Assembly (NCBI GenBank): GCA_027972325.1
Contig: JAPMOS010000001.1
Span: 1,211,001 to 1,275,000 of the forward strand
DNA: 64,000 nucleotides
Source: Paratrimastix pyriformis
Taxonomy: Eukaryota; Preaxostyla; Paratrimastigidae
Direction: 5' to 3'
The notes beneath the pieces are model-generated. The model worked only from the letters and a program-made list of their open reading frames with translations, did not search any database and was not told where the DNA came from. The position numbers were made by a program, and so were the translations under genes. Positions 32,391 to 45,029 of this stretch are shown piece after piece. The stretch's first letter is position 1. Every line of letters starts with the position of its first letter.

Positions 32391-35300
32391 TTCATTTTTC
32401 GCAATCTGGATTCTTCTGAATGGGCGTCTGTTCGTCGTCATTGTCGTCGTCGAGGATTGACGGGGCATTGTGCTTTTTCTCAATACGTCGGTACTGGTTC
32501 CAGTATTGCTATACGCGGCAAGGTTCTTGATGAGGGATGAACCTTGCGAGGGCAGACCCAGATTGCCGTGCCAGGCACACGTTGATTGCTGTAGCGGTGG
32601 GTGAGTTGGTTGACGGTGCGGTAGGGAAAGTAGCGTGCTTGCACTTCCTTGAAATCGTGATTGCGAGTTTTGAGGCCGAAGACCATCAGCCGCTCCTCGG
32701 AGGGAGTAAAGAAGGAGCGCCGTTCCACCCGAACCACTACAAAAAGAAATGTCGGTCGACCCAGGGTGGGAAAGCAGTGTGGACAGACTGGAGGGAACAA
32801 AGACCCAGTTCGGGTCGAGGAGGGGCGGAGCGCCCAGCATGGCCGATGTCGCACGGACATGAGCAGGGGTCGGCAAGGGACTGGGGGCCAAAGGGTCTCC
32901 CTCCACCACGGGGAGGATACTACCCGGCGGCCGATGGGGTCATTCAGGACGGCACCGCGAGGCGACGGGTACGGACCGCGAAGCAGCGGCGATGCTGGGG
33001 TGCCCGAAGACCGAGACGCGCCCCGGGGTGGCAGCAACGGCCGTCCCGAAGGTGGTCAGCTCCACCTGCGTGCGAGTGGGTCGAGAGAGGTCATCAGCCC
33101 GACTGCCCACTGTCCACCGCCCGGGCAGCGGGAGGGAGGCAGAGCGGGCCGGACCAGCATACGGTGACAGGCCTGGGCGAGCAGGTATGCGTCGTTGGGC
33201 ACGATGCCCACGGTCCGGGCGGCGCGAGTTGTGCCCGGGGCCGGCCCGGGGCCCGGGGGCGCCTGGAGACCCGGGGGCGCCTGGGGGGCCTCTGGAAGGG
33301 GCAGGAAAAGCCCCGGCTGGTGGAAGGCCGGGGGCGGCAGCGGATGGCCGGCGATGTGGGTCAGGGCGGCCAGCATCTGCACGAGCAGCTGCACGTGCTG
33401 CCGAGACGCAAGGGCCAGGAGGGAACGCGTCAGGCCGGATCGGAGGAGTGCTGGCAGCGGCAGGGCAGAGCAGGGACGGGGCAGGGCGGACGTGGGCGAG
33501 GAGGGCGGTCAGCTGGGAGCACTCGGCGGGGCCAAAGGAGGGCACACCGGCATAGACGCCCACCGGGTCCACGGGGGGCGACTGCAGGAAGAGATGCGAC
33601 ACCGGGACTGCGCACGGGCAGCGCGGTGCACGGACAGGCAAGAAGACAGGGGGCACCGAAAAAGATGTGTGACCGAAAATTGGGGGCCCGGGGGTCAGAC
33701 CTCGCTTGCGGTAGTGCTTCTTGCGGGGGAGGCCCTGGGCGGGCAGCAGGAGCGACATGACCTCCGTCCCTGGGGGGGGGGGGGGGGGCCACCAGCCACA
33801 GGGCAGCAAGGAGGACGGGCGGCGGGTGAGCACAGGGCATGCGAGCAGGGTGAGTATAGGCAGGAAGGAAGGGCGCAGGGCAGGGCGGCGGCAAGCGGGA
33901 CGGACGGGGGATGCGGACGGCCCTGTCTGTGCGCCACTCGTCCTTGTCGCGCCGCTCGGAGGCCGCGGCGGCCATGAAGTCGTAGTCCACGTCGGACAGG
34001 CTCTCCTCCTCCTCGTCCTCGGCGCCCCGTTTCGCCGGAGGCCCGGGCGCATCCTGCGCCTGTCCCTGCCCCTGCCCTGGCTCCTGCCCCTGTTGCTCCT
34101 GCCCTTGGTCCATGCCCTGGTCCATGCCCTGGGCCGGGCCCTGGGCCGGGATGGCAGTTGGGGTGATGGTGGTGGGCGCCGGAGGGACGACGACAGGGGC
34201 GGGGGCCGGGCCGGGGTCGGTTCTCTCGGCCGTGGCCGTTTGCGGGTCGGGCTGGGGCGAGGCTGGGACGCTGGAGCTGGGCGAGGGGGCCGGGTCGACG
34301 TAATCCGGGTCATTGGGGTCATCCTCGTCCCCCTCGCCGTCGCCTGGGTGCGGCCGGGTGGCCAACCGCCACGCCAAGCGGGGGAGCGCCAAAAAACGGA
34401 GGCCAGAAGGAGATGAGGGGGAGCCGCGGGACAGGGGAGCATGTATCGGGGGCAGATCAATGGGGGGGGGGGGGGGGCAGATCATAATGATCAATGGGGG
34501 CAGATCAATGGGGGGCAGATCAATGGGGGGGCAGATCAATGGGGGCAGATCAATGGGGGCAGATCAATGGGGGGCAGATCAATGGGGGCAGATCAATGGG
34601 GGGGGGCAGATCAATGGGGAGCCACGCGAGGCGGGCCGTCCACAAGGGGAGGCGGCACGGCGGACCGGCCAACAGGAGCTGCTGGAGCAAGTTGGGCTCC
34701 GGTTGGGGCGGCGCGGCCCCGGTGGGTTCCCGGTGGGGGGGCGGCTCGGCGGCGGGGAGCCTGCGAGCGCCCTCGGACTGGCCGTCCTCGGAGGAAATGC
34801 CCGCCTCGTGGCTGGGTTCCTCCTTGGGTGCCGACCGTCCCTGGTCCCGCGGGGGGTTCGGCACGGCCACCTCAACGCTCGGCCCAGCCGGCCCACCAGC
34901 CGGCCCACCAGCCGGCCCACCAGCCAGCCCACCAGCCGGCCCACCAGCCAGCCCACCAGCCAGCCCACCAGCCGGCCCACCAGCCGGCCCACCAGCCGGC
35001 CCACCAGCCAGCCCACCAGCCAACCCACCAGCCAGCCCACCAGCCGGCCCACCAGCCGGCCCACCAGCCCCTGGGGCCACAGCGGCGTGAGGCAGCGCAT
35101 CAATCGCTTGCGCCGGCTGCCCTTGCCAGTCTTCCAGCCAGCCCCCGTCTATGGCCTTCGGAGCCGCGCCAACTGTCTCGCATCCTCTGCCGGTCAGGGG
35201 GTGTGGGGCAAGGCCCGAGATCCCAGGGGATACGGCTGGTGCCGTGGTCGGGGCTGGCGGGGAAGGAGTCCCAGCACCATTCGGAAATTCAATTCGCATT

Positions 35301-36306
35301 CGCTTGCGCGGGGTCGCGCTCGGCACTCCGCTGCCCAAACCCGCCCCATCCATCAACCAGGGAGAAGAGCGCTCAGGGACCGGGAGGGGGGGGGGGGGGT
35401 GGAGACTGCGCCAGGCTGGCCGGGTGCGGCGGCAAGACGGACGGCGGGGCAGGGTCGTCTGGGATGGGCGGGAAGGAGCTCTCGAAGGGCATCTCCCAGG
35501 CGGGGCTCAGGGGGGCAAGGGTCTCCATCTACGGGGTCCCAAAGTGCCGTGCGGCCATGAGATGAGATGATCAGCCTCATGAGGCGCGTGGGGACAGGCC
35601 TCGTACTCATCGTCAGCCTCGCCCAGCCTCAAGCCCTCGGCGCCCCGCCGCTGGGCGCCGGCCTGGTGGGGCTCGCGCCTGGCTCGGGAAGGCGGGCTGG
35701 CCTGGTGGCCGTCCAGAGCGACGACCCCCGAGGGGGTGAACGGCACCCAGGGGGAGGGCAGCCCGACCGGGAGCAGCGGGTGGTCGGCCACCGAGGCGAA
35801 CAGCTGCCGGGCCGTGGGAGAGACCCGCAGGCCGAAGGGCGTGCATGGGGTGACAGGGGTGGGCGGGAACATGGCCGTGGCCGGACTGCCCCCCAGGGGG
35901 GTGCCCGCACGAGGGGGGCTGGGCGAGAGGCGGCGACCCAGGAGGGGCGGCGCCATCACGGCGGGCGTCTGCGGGAAGATGGCGGCGAGGCCCGACGGGG
36001 CCACGGGGCTGGCCGCCAGGGCCCCGCCCAGACCAGCCACGGGCGAGGGGGACGAGCGCATTCGAGAAAGAGGGGCGGCTTGCTGCGGGGTGCACGTCCC
36101 CTGGGCAGCTAGCGGCGGCGGCACCTCTGTAGGCGCGGGAGGAGGAGGAGAAGGGGTCGAGGAATGCCGCGGCGGAGCCGGGTGGGTCTCGTGCTCTTCG
36201 GGTTCTTCCTCCTCAAGATCGTCGTCATCGTCATCGTCGCTCTCATCGGGCCGGTACTCATCGTCCTCTTCCTCATCTGCGTTGGCAAGATCGTCGAGAC
36301 TAGATG
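32391..36306 (-). CDS. GON4L-like nuclear protein with C-terminal SANT/Myb domain
   Basis: The stop is TGA at 32393-32391; the 5' end is unresolved, with an acceptor at about 36306 before LDDLANADEEEDDEYRP. The protein begins with an acidic segment (DESDDDDDDD, EEEEPEEHE), passes through very long Pro/Ala/Ser-rich regions, then acidic EDDPNDPDYVDP and EDEEEESLSDVDYDFM. A conserved helix QHVQLLVQMLAALTHI follows near 33390, typical of the region ahead of the GON4L Myb domain. The SANT/Myb domain is near 32590-32715: FFTPSEERLMVFGLKTRNH, then ARYFPYRTVNQLTHRYSNQ. GON4-like proteins are nuclear co-regulators that recruit histone-modifying complexes. Two tandem arrays lie within. The stop is only 17 bp from the NadA stop, so the two transcripts must overlap or terminate very closely. 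Most internal exon limits were not resolved. Confidence 0.68.
34461..34622. repeat. Array of about 14-bp GGGGGCAGATCAAT units
   Basis: Ten or so copies of GGGGCAGATCAATG with variable G-run length are seen, including one long G run at about 34466-34478. It lies inside the GON4L-like gene, probably in an intron because the unit length varies and would break frame. Confidence 0.85.
34884..35072 (-). repeat. 12-bp array encoding Gly-Gly-Pro-Ala / Gly-Gly-Leu-Ala
   Basis: About 15 copies of a 12-mer (AGCCGGCCCACC or AGCCAGCCCACC on the + strand) are seen. On the coding strand it reads as a GGPA/GGLA repeat in the same frame as flanking Pro/Ala-rich coding sequence of the GON4L-like gene. It is probably translated, but an intronic position cannot be excluded. 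Confidence 0.85.
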
Positions 36307-36389
36307 AAGGGGCGGTGGTGAACGGGGGTCAGCCGTCGAAGAGACCTGAATTCCTGGCCGGCAGCTTTCAAGGCGCTCCGAGTACGTCG

Positions 36390-39300
36390 AGCGGGCTAAA
36401 AGAGATGGAAATGCGAAGAAGAAAAAATTACCAGACAATGTCAAGTGGTGGAAGCGTGCCATCAGGTTTCAGGACTGCCTTAAGGACAGTTTTCAAAATG
36501 AGCAAGGATTCTTTCCGTTGGAGGTTAAGTTGCTTAGAAACATTTTCAATGGTCTTGTCTACTTGTTGAGGTTGGGCCTTCTTCCCTTTTTCAGATTCGG
36601 GGACGGGATTCCGATCGTTTTCCAGCTGCCGTCAAAAAATGAAAGAACCGCAAGACCCTCTGGGGAAGCACAGCTCTCTCCTTATTTTGAATCTGATTCC
36701 CAAAACAGGGAGGAGATGAGTAGCCGACTTCCCCAAACACCTGGTCTGTCGCCTTGGCAAATCCCAGTTCTAACTCCTCGGTGCTGTTTTTTTTTTTTGC
36801 GGTTTTCAGATGTTGCATCACTGTACCATAACGTTGCCACCACTTTGCAACGGCAGCAATTGCTGATCGATCGAATTAATCAAGCCAACGGAGGGGAAGG
36901 TGATACGATGAGAACGCCTGCTGTCCCACCTAGGTCTTGACTCTTTCTTTTTCGCGCCCGTTCTGTTCAAACTAACGACGGCAGGACTCCCCAAATTTTT
37001 ACTGGGGGAGCGACCTCTGGGGCACTTTCTTCAGCCCAGCGGCTTCGCGCCATCTCTCCCGAGGTCCGCATGCTCATCAGCCCGACATCTCACCTGCTGG
37101 TAGCCTCGGCAAATCAAGGAGATGACCGAAGAAAGCATGCGTAATATTATGCGACAAATGGATGACGAATCTGTCGAGCTCTTGCAGCAGCAACTCGCAA
37201 CTGTCTGCTCATCCTCGGGGCATCTTGGCCGCCATGACCCTTTTCCGCGTGGTGCAGGTTCGTCAAATCAAGCAAGAGAGCGAGCGCAAGGACCAAATCG
37301 TCGCCGAGCTGCGCACACAGCTCACGGACATGCGCAAATTCCGCGACCAGGCCTTCCAGTTCAAGGCCCAGTGCGCCGTCATGGAGGAGCGGACCCGCCT
37401 CAAGGAGGCCGAGCACGCCCAGAAGCAAGGTCGCCGTCACCTCGGCTAGGCGCCGCCCCTTCCTGCCCTTTTGTTTTGGGGTGTGGCTGTCGTCGGGGGT
37501 ATATCCGCCACATGCTGATGCTGGTGCGTGGCCTGCCGCAGGGGCCGCCACGGAGCACATCCGTGCCCTGGAGGAGTCCGAGCGGGCCCTGCGCGGGCAG
37601 CTGGATCGGCTCGAGGAGGAGCGCAGCGGGGCAGCCCGGGAGGCGCAGCAGCATCTGGGCGACCTGGAGGCGCGCCTGGCCGCCATGCGGGCCGACGCCG
37701 AGCGGCGCGACCAGAACGTGCAGCGGCTCGAGGGCGAGCTGCGCGTCATGGCCCGCAACTCGCAGACCCAGCAGCAGCTGGCCACCGAACAACGAAACTC
37801 CGATAAGGCCGCCCTCCAGCGCACCCAGGGTCCGCCGCCGGCGCCCGGCGATCCCCCATCTCCGTCCCGCTGGCTGCCCCTGTTCCCTTCTCACGGGCCA
37901 TTCCTCCCACGGCAGAACAACTGGGGCAGGTTTCGGTGGCCAAGCGGGAGTGCGAGGAGCAGATCCGCCGCCTTCAGGCCGACCTGAGCGCCATCCAGCA
38001 GCAGCTAGAGGTCAGGCGCCCTACCCCGCCCCGCCACCATCCCCCCTGCCCAGGCACCATCCCCCCTGCCCAGGCACCATCCCCCTGCCCAGGCACTCCC
38101 ACCCGGATGGTGTCTCTCCTGCCCGGGGCTGACCGTCTGTCCGTTCCCCGCCCGGGGGGTCGGCCAGGAGCGCAACGGGGCCGTGGCCCAGCTGGAGGCC
38201 GAGGGCCAGAAGGAGGAGCGGGCCCGCATGGAGATGGCCGCCGACCTGGGCCAACAGCAGGCCCAAATCGGGCAGCTCCAGGGCCAGCTGGCCAGGCTGC
38301 AGGCCGAGGCCGACCAGCTCCCCGACCTGCGCGACAAGGTCCCCGCCCGCCCCATCCAGCCCCCACGTCTGACTGACACTGCTCCCCCGCCCCTTCGGCC
38401 CACCGCCCCGCCAGGCGGAGCAGCTGATTGAGGTGCGGACGCAGCTGCTCCGGACGGAGACCGAGCGGGACGCGGCCCAGGGCGCCCTGGCCCGCGAGCA
38501 GCAGTGCCGGGCCGAGGCCGAGGCCACGGTGCAGCGGACCCGGGAGGCCCTGGGCCAGGCCCAGCAGCGGGCGGCCCAGGTGGAGGCGCGCTACGCGGGG
38601 CTGCAGTCGCCCAGCAGCGAGCTGGCCGAGAAGCGGCGCCAGCTGGCGGCCCTCAGCCAGGAGATGGCCCGCTACCGGGACACCCTGGCCCAGCTGGACG
38701 TCCAGGTGGGCCAGCTCCGCCAGCGGGAGCTCAGGGCCACGGCCGACATGCAGGCCACCGCCGAGGGGGCCGTCCGGGTCATGAACCACCTCCAGGCGGC
38801 CGCCGACGCGCTCCTCAGGGGCGACGGCCAGGTCACCGAGGCCGCCATCAAGGGTCCGCCCCCGACACCCGCTCGCCACTCACTGCAACACTGCGCACCG
38901 TCTTCTCATCCTCGCTCGCTCCCTCGACCCGTCTGTCTGGCCTACCTGTGGGCCGCCCGCAGACGGGCTGCCAGCCGTGGGGCACGAATCCCTGGACGCG
39001 GCCGCCCAGGCGCTGGCCTCCCGGCTGGCCGACCTGGTGGCCCACGTGGACGAGCTGCGCCACCGGGGGGCCGACCTCGACCAGGAGGTCGCCGCCCAGG
39101 CCCAGTCCCTCCGCCTCCGCGAGACGGCTCTCGCCGAGACCCAGCGCCAGGTCCGCCTGCCGCCCGCCCGCCTCTCATCCCGCGCATGTGGCTCGATCAT
39201 GGCGACAGGCCAACACTGACGGAGTGAGGACATTGCGGAGCTCATCCCGTTTCCCGTCCCGCCCCACCAGCTGCACGAGGCGCGGAAGGAGGCCCAGGAT

Positions 39301-42300
39301 GGCCACCAGCAGGCCGCCACGCTGGCCGACGTGCGGTCGGCGCTGCAGCAGCAGCTGGACGAGGCCCAGATCACCCTGCGCGCCCTCGCGCAGGAGGCCG
39401 AGGTCCGCAGCCCGCAGCCCCGCCCTGCCGCACGCGCCATCCATCCGCCATGATCGCACGGTCATGCCCCGAGCAGCCCCGTTCCCCCGTTTCCCCAAGC
39501 CCCCAAGCCCTCGGTTACTCATCACCCACTTTGCGGCTGGTGTCTGGTCGCAGAGCCGGCGCACCTTCGTCATGTCGCTCTGCCGGCAGCTGGGCGCTAC
39601 CCTGCCCGCCCCCGAGAGCCCCAGCCCCGCCGCGGCCGCGGGCAGCCCCCCGACCACCCCCGCCACGGCTGTTGATCGGCCCAGCCCCTCGGCGGCCAGC
39701 GGCAGGCGGCCATCCCCCAGCCCACTCGAGCAGCCCCAGCAGCCCCCAGCGCAGTCCCCCGAGGAGCCGTGGTCTGGCCCCCCGCCCGCCCTCGCCCGCC
39801 CATGCGGCCCGCACCCACGCCGTCCTCTGCGGTCATCACCATCCAATCGCCATCATCATCGTCGCCATCATCATCGTCGCCATCATTGTCGTCGCCATCA
39901 TCATCCATTCATCATCACTTGTCATCATCATCTTTGTCATCATCATCCTTCATCATCCTTGCCATCATCATCCTTGCCATCTTCATCGTTGCCATCATCA
40001 GCATCACCACTCATCACTCTCTTGTCGACGTCTCTCTCTGCCCAGCCCGGACTGGCCCCAGGTGCAGGTCCGGCTGACCCACACCGTGACCGCCCTGGCC
40101 GCCCAGCGGGACCAGCTCCGCGCCCAGGCGGCCGACCTGCGGGCTCGCCTCGCCCTCTCCGAGCAGCGCTCCGCAGACGCCCAGGCGGCCCTCGTCCGCG
40201 CCCAGGAGCAGGTCAGCCCGCGTCCTCCCCGCAGCGCCCCGGGCGGATCGGCGTGGGACGGGGCGCTGACGATGGTGTGTGTGCCCGTGGGGCGCGTGGG
40301 GGCAGCAACGTGCCGCCCTGGAGCAGGCCGACCGGCAGGGCGAGGAGGCCATCGCCGACCTGACCCGGCGCCAGGCCGAGGCGGCCCAGCGGGCCCAGCG
40401 GGAGCACGCCCAGCAGGTCCGCCAGCTGGAGGAGAACCTGCAGACCGCACGCAGCGACGGCTGGAAGGCCGCCCTCGACGCGCGCAAGGTCGCTCCGCCC
40501 CCGCCTCTATCCCCCCACCCCCGCCTCTATCCCCCCACCCCCGCCTCTATCCCCCCACCCCCGCCTCTATCCCCACTTCCTCCACACCGGCATCTGCACG
40601 GGCTGACCACCGGGTTGGGTCGACGACGGGTCGCGGTTCGGTCCCGTGGTGGGTGGGCAGGCCACCATGGCCAGCGAGGTCATGCAGAAGGACCTCGCCC
40701 AGGCCCGCACCTTCGGCACCCAGGTCCTCGCCGCGGCCAGGGTCCGCCCGCGCCCCAACACCCGCCCCTGCCCCTGCCCCTGCCCCTGCCCCTGCCCCTG
40801 CCCCTGCCCCTGCCCCTGCCCCTGCCCCTGCCCCTTGCCCCTGCCCCTGCCCCTGCCCCTGCCCCTGCCCCTGCCCCTGCCCCTGCCCCCTGCCCCTGCC
40901 CCTGCCCCTGCCCCTGCCCCTGCCCCTGCCCTGCCCCTGCCCCTGCCCCTGCCCCTGCCCCTGCCCCTGCCCCTGCCCCTGCCCCTGCCCCTGCCGCCAC
41001 CACCCAGCGCGCCCATCCTCGGGCCTGACGTCATCGGTGCGTCTGCCTCTGTGAGCAGCTGCTGGCCCGTGTGCTGCGGCCGCTGCGGATCCGGACGTAC
41101 GAGCTGATCGCCCAGAAGAGCCTCCTCAAGGAGCAGGTCGCCGCCCTCGAGCGGGCCCAGGCCCACGTGCTGGAGATGATGCGCGCCCTGTGCGGTGAGT
41201 TCCAGCTGCAGCACGTCTTCCGGCCGGCCGGCGAGCACCCCCTCAGGGCCCAGTTCCGAGGTCGGGCCGCCGCCCCTGCTGCCCCCCGGGCCACATGAAC
41301 AATGGGCAATCATTTGCACCACCGGCTGTCGTCGTCCTGGTCGACGGACGCCTCATCACCGGGGCTCACCGCCGTCTTGCTGGGTGGCGGCCGTGCTGTG
41401 TGCGCATGTGGGGCACAGCGGGGGCCATTGCGGTCCTGGCCGTCAACCGGATGCTGCGCCTGGTGGGGCGCGGCCTGAGTGGCGCCCCCGCGGGGGCCCG
41501 GGCCACCACCCAGCCGGGCCTCATGCTGGGCCGGCCCGTCTCGGTGGGCCGCAAGCGGGTCTGGATCGCGCCCCCCGCGGCCGTCTCGGAGGACCCCGGT
41601 CCGTCGCCCCGACATCCCCCCCCCCCCCCCCCCCGCCGGCTGCCTCGCACCCACCCCTCGCTGGGTCGGGTCTGACCCTCGTCCATCGCCGTTGGCCTGG
41701 GGGCTGGGGCTGGGGCTGGGATGGCAGAGATCCCGGCCGTGGCGGAAGTGCCCCGGAGGCGAGGCCGAGGCGGCGCTGCGGGTGGTGACCCACTTCGACC
41801 CGCTGAGCGGCTTCGAGGACCCCGCGCCAGCCCTCAACCTGCTGCAGACCCTCATGACCGGCGCCGCCCAGGTCCGCCCCGAGGGGAGCGCTCCCAGCTG
41901 CGGGGAGGGGAGGAGGGAGGAGGAGGGAGGGAGGGGGAGGGAGGGAGGGAGGGGGGAGGCCACCTTCGGTTCCTCATTTCTTGCCCCTTTCCCTTGCCGG
42001 TTGCCGCTGCAGCACGAGCCCAGCATCGCCTCGGCCCGGCGCGCCTGCGCGGCTGTGACGCTCCGCCTGCGGGACGTCGAGCGGGAGCGGAACGGCCTCC
42101 AGCGCCAGTGCGCCACCATGGAGAGCTCCCTCCGCACGTCCGCTCCTCTGCCTGCCCCCCTTCCCCCCTTCCCCCCCGCCTGCTCCTCCTCGCATCAATG
42201 TTGCTCCCCTCCCCCCCAGGGATCGGACGAAGCTTGCCGCGGTCGAGGAGGCGCTGCAGCGGAGCAAGGACCTTGTGGGCTTCCTGGAGGGGCGCGTCCA

Positions 42301-44902
42301 GGAGGTGCAGGCCGAGGCGGCCCGGCTGGTGGCCCCCGAGAAGCTCGAGGCCCTCCGCCGCGACCAGGACGAGGCCCAGCGGCGCTACCAGGCACTCCGC
42401 CTCGAGCGGGTCCGCCCCCCCCCGGGGATGGCGCACTGGCCGGGACCCCACCGCGACCATCATCATCAGCATCATCAGCATCCATCTTCACCATCATCAT
42501 CCACCTTCGGTCGGGCTGGGCTGGGGGGCACAGGACCGGCTTGCGGGTGAGCTCGAGACCCAGCTGGCCGGGCTGGCCGAGCTGCGGGCTGTGGTGCAGC
42601 AGACCCAGGGCCAGCTGGCCGACCGGACCCGGCAGCTGGAGGCCGCCACCCGCGACCTGCGCGACCGCACGGCCGAGCTGACAGGCCTCCAGGCCCTCGT
42701 CGCCCAGAAGAACACCGAGGCCCGCCCCCGCCCCACGCCCACCTCCCTGCCACCCGCCCACCACACCCGCCCCCGCTCATCGTGACCACCGCCCGCCCTG
42801 ACGGCTGCTGGCCCGCCAGGTGGCGCAGGCCCAGGAGGAGAAGAAGCGCCAGTACGCGGAGATGGTCCAGGCCCAGGCCGCCCGCGAGGTCGGCGCACAC
42901 CCCGCCACCCTCATGCGATGACGCTCCCCGCCCCCACCCACATCCCCCAAATCGATCGCCCGTGGCAAAATTGTTGTCGATATCACCCCCCCCCCCCCAC
43001 CCCCCACCCCACCCCACCCCCACCCCCACCCCCACTTCCCCAGGCTGCGCTGGCCGAGGGCGGGGCGCTGCGTCAGAGGGTCCGCGAGGCCGAGGCGCAG
43101 GCGCAGGAGGCCCAGCGGACGGTGGGGCACCTCGAGATGGCCATCATCGACTTCGAGAAGCAGCGCCAGGCCCGCATGGCCACCCGCCCTCCTGCCTGCC
43201 CCGGTGATGGTGATGGTGATGGTGATGGTGATGGTGATGGTGATGGTGATGGACTTCACCAACTCACCACCGCTGCTCCCGCGCCCTGCACGCCCTGGTC
43301 CCTGGCCCCTGGCCCCTGCTTGGCCTGGCCTGCCTTCCCCCAGGAGAACGAGGAGCGCTACCGGCAGGTCTCGGAGGACCTCAAGAGGCGCCAGCGGGAG
43401 CTCGCCCAGACCCAGGACCTCCTCGCCTCCCTCACCGACGTCCGCCTCCCTCCTCCTCCTCCTCCTCCTCCTCCTCCTCCTCCTCCTCCTCCTCCTCCTC
43501 CTCCTCCTCCTCCTCCTCCTCCCTCCTCCTCCTCCTCCTCCTCCTCCTCCTCCTCCCCCCTGTCCCTCCCCTGTCCCCCCTGTCCCCGCTGTCCCCCCGC
43601 TGCCTCCGCTCCGCTTCCCTTCCCTCGGCAGCGGGTGGCAGGGCTGGTGGGATGCGCCACACCAGAGAATTCTTCCTTCTGTCATCCATGCTCACTCGCA
43701 TCCCGTTGCCCTTCTTGTCCCCATCCCCCCCCCCCCCCCCCCCCCCCGGCGGCAGGCCCATGCCAACGCCAAGGCCCAGTGCGGGGAGCTCGACCGGCAG
43801 CTGCTCGAGTCGCGCGTCCAGGCGACGGCCCTCCGGGGCGACCTCCAGCGGGCCCAGGACGCCGCCGCAGCCAGGCGCAGCGAGGCCACATCGGTCCGCC
43901 CCGCCCTTCCACCCCGGGCCCGATCTTCATTCATCGGCTTCGGGCACTGATGCTGCTACTGCTGTTGGTGCGTCTGGGGGGCCCGCAGTGGGCCCGGGGG
44001 CGGCTGGAGACCCTCAACCAGCGGACCAGCGCCGAGCTCGACCTGACCAGCGCCCTCGAGGGCACCGCCGCAGGGGTGGCCCCCGTCCCGGCCGGCCCAT
44101 CGGCCCCCGTCCCAGTGCCGTCGCCCCAACTCGCGGGACGCACCCCGCGGCCATGGCGCCGCGCCCATCCCCGCCGCTCTCCCTGGCCATCCCGATGGCC
44201 TCCCCTCCCCCGGCCCGGGTGGCGGCAACGGAGCCGCTGCGGGCTGGCTCTCCCACCCGCCACACGTCCCCTCTGCAGAGCCGGGCCGCCGCCCCCGCCA
44301 TGGCGCACCTGCCCGCGCCGACCCCGCTGCTACCCTCGCTCTCCCAGCCCCTGCCCGCCCTCAGCAGCGCACCCGCCACCTCGCTCCCGCCCATGGGGAC
44401 ACGAGCCGCCCCGCCGCCCCCGCCCATGTACGCGCGAAGCCCCTCGCCCCCCAGCGAGCCCGATGTGCGCTTTGAGTCTGTATGCCCCCTCCGGCTTTCT
44501 TTCTGTCCCTCCACCACGCCTCGACTGACACCCGAATCTCACGATGCACTCCGCGCTGCTCCACAGGAGCCCCGCCACGACCACGCCCGCGGCTCCCCTG
44601 CCCCGACTCGTCGCCCGGCCGGTCGCTGTGCCCTCGACGACCATCTCTGGCGCCAGTGTCACACCCACATCTCTCCCCCAGGCAGCAGCCACCTCCGCCA
44701 ACACTCTGGTAGTCACCTCGGCCGCCGCCACCTCGACCGTCACCACCCGGTATGGGCTGCGCACCAGCTCGTTGCTGCCCCTTCCGTCCTCCGACAGATG
44801 GACCGCTGGCTCGTCCTCTGCCCAACTGCCGCCACAGCGTTCGAGTCTCCTCCGCTAAACCTCCGCAGGCGGAGCACCCGTACGGAGCGCGAATCTACTT
44901 AA
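36390..44902 (+). CDS. Long coiled-coil protein (CCDC171-like candidate)
   Basis: This 8.5-kb gene has more than 20 short exons on the + strand, ending with TAA at 44900-44902. The 5' end is uncertain. Exons that hold phase include a start segment FGDGIPIVFQLPSKNERTAR (about 36596-36750), one ending TMRTPAVPPR, then TPQIFTGGATSGAL, then RQIKEMTEESMRNIMRQMDD joined to RQIKQESERKDQIVAELRTQ. After that nearly all exons are heptad-rich Gln/Glu/Ala/Leu/Arg helices (ALRGQLDRLEEERSG, AQIGQLQGQLARLQAEADQL and so on). A non-coiled segment near 41060-41600 reads RIRTYELIAQKSLLKEQVAA and AVLAVNRMLRLVGRG, which recalls the globular part of CCDC171-type proteins. The C-terminus is Pro/Ser/Thr-rich, ending TRRSTRTEREST. 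Expect a fibrous cytoskeletal, centrosomal or ciliary protein; the family name is tentative. Confidence 0.62.
39838..40016. repeat. ATC/CAT trinucleotide-rich tract
   Basis: About 180 bp are dominated by CATCAT and CATCGTCGC units. It lies between coiled-coil exons and is taken as intronic. Confidence 0.75.
40497..40572. repeat. 18-bp tandem repeat in a coiled-coil gene intron
   Basis: Four copies of CCCCCGCCTCTATCCCCC-type units follow the donor at about 40489. They are pyrimidine-only on the coding strand. Confidence 0.8.
40763..40997. repeat. (CCCCTG)n hexanucleotide minisatellite
   Basis: About 38 copies of CCCCTG with a few deletions fill an intron of the coiled-coil gene. Open frames on both strands (Pro-Cys, Pro-Ala, Gly-Ala-rich) are products of the 6-bp periodicity and not genes. 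Confidence 0.93.
43203..43556. repeat. (GATGGT)n and (CCT)n tracts in adjacent introns
   Basis: A (GATGGT)n tract lies at about 43204-43252 and a (CCT)n tract at about 43447-43556. They flank the exon encoding NEERYRQVSEDLKRRQREL. Both are in introns of the coiled-coil gene. Confidence 0.85.
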
Positions 44903-45029
44903 TTGTGCATGTAATCGGCTGGCACCATTCTTTTTGTTTGTGTCGTCCAATGAGAGTTCCTTGCTCAGTCGAAGCGCATTTCCGGCTGGCGCTTACATTT
45001 CCGGGGCCACCGTTTCCTCCCCAACACCA

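Noticed and set aside
40680-41003. Minus-strand Gly-Ala-Gly-Arg reading frame of about 100 residues
   Set aside because: It is produced by the (CCCCTG)n repeat; it has no start context, no family and lies antisense within an intron.
43204-43252. Open (GATGGT)n frame reading as repeated Asp-Gly or Met-Val
   Set aside because: A six-base microsatellite in an intron; exon phase on either side is satisfied by removing it.
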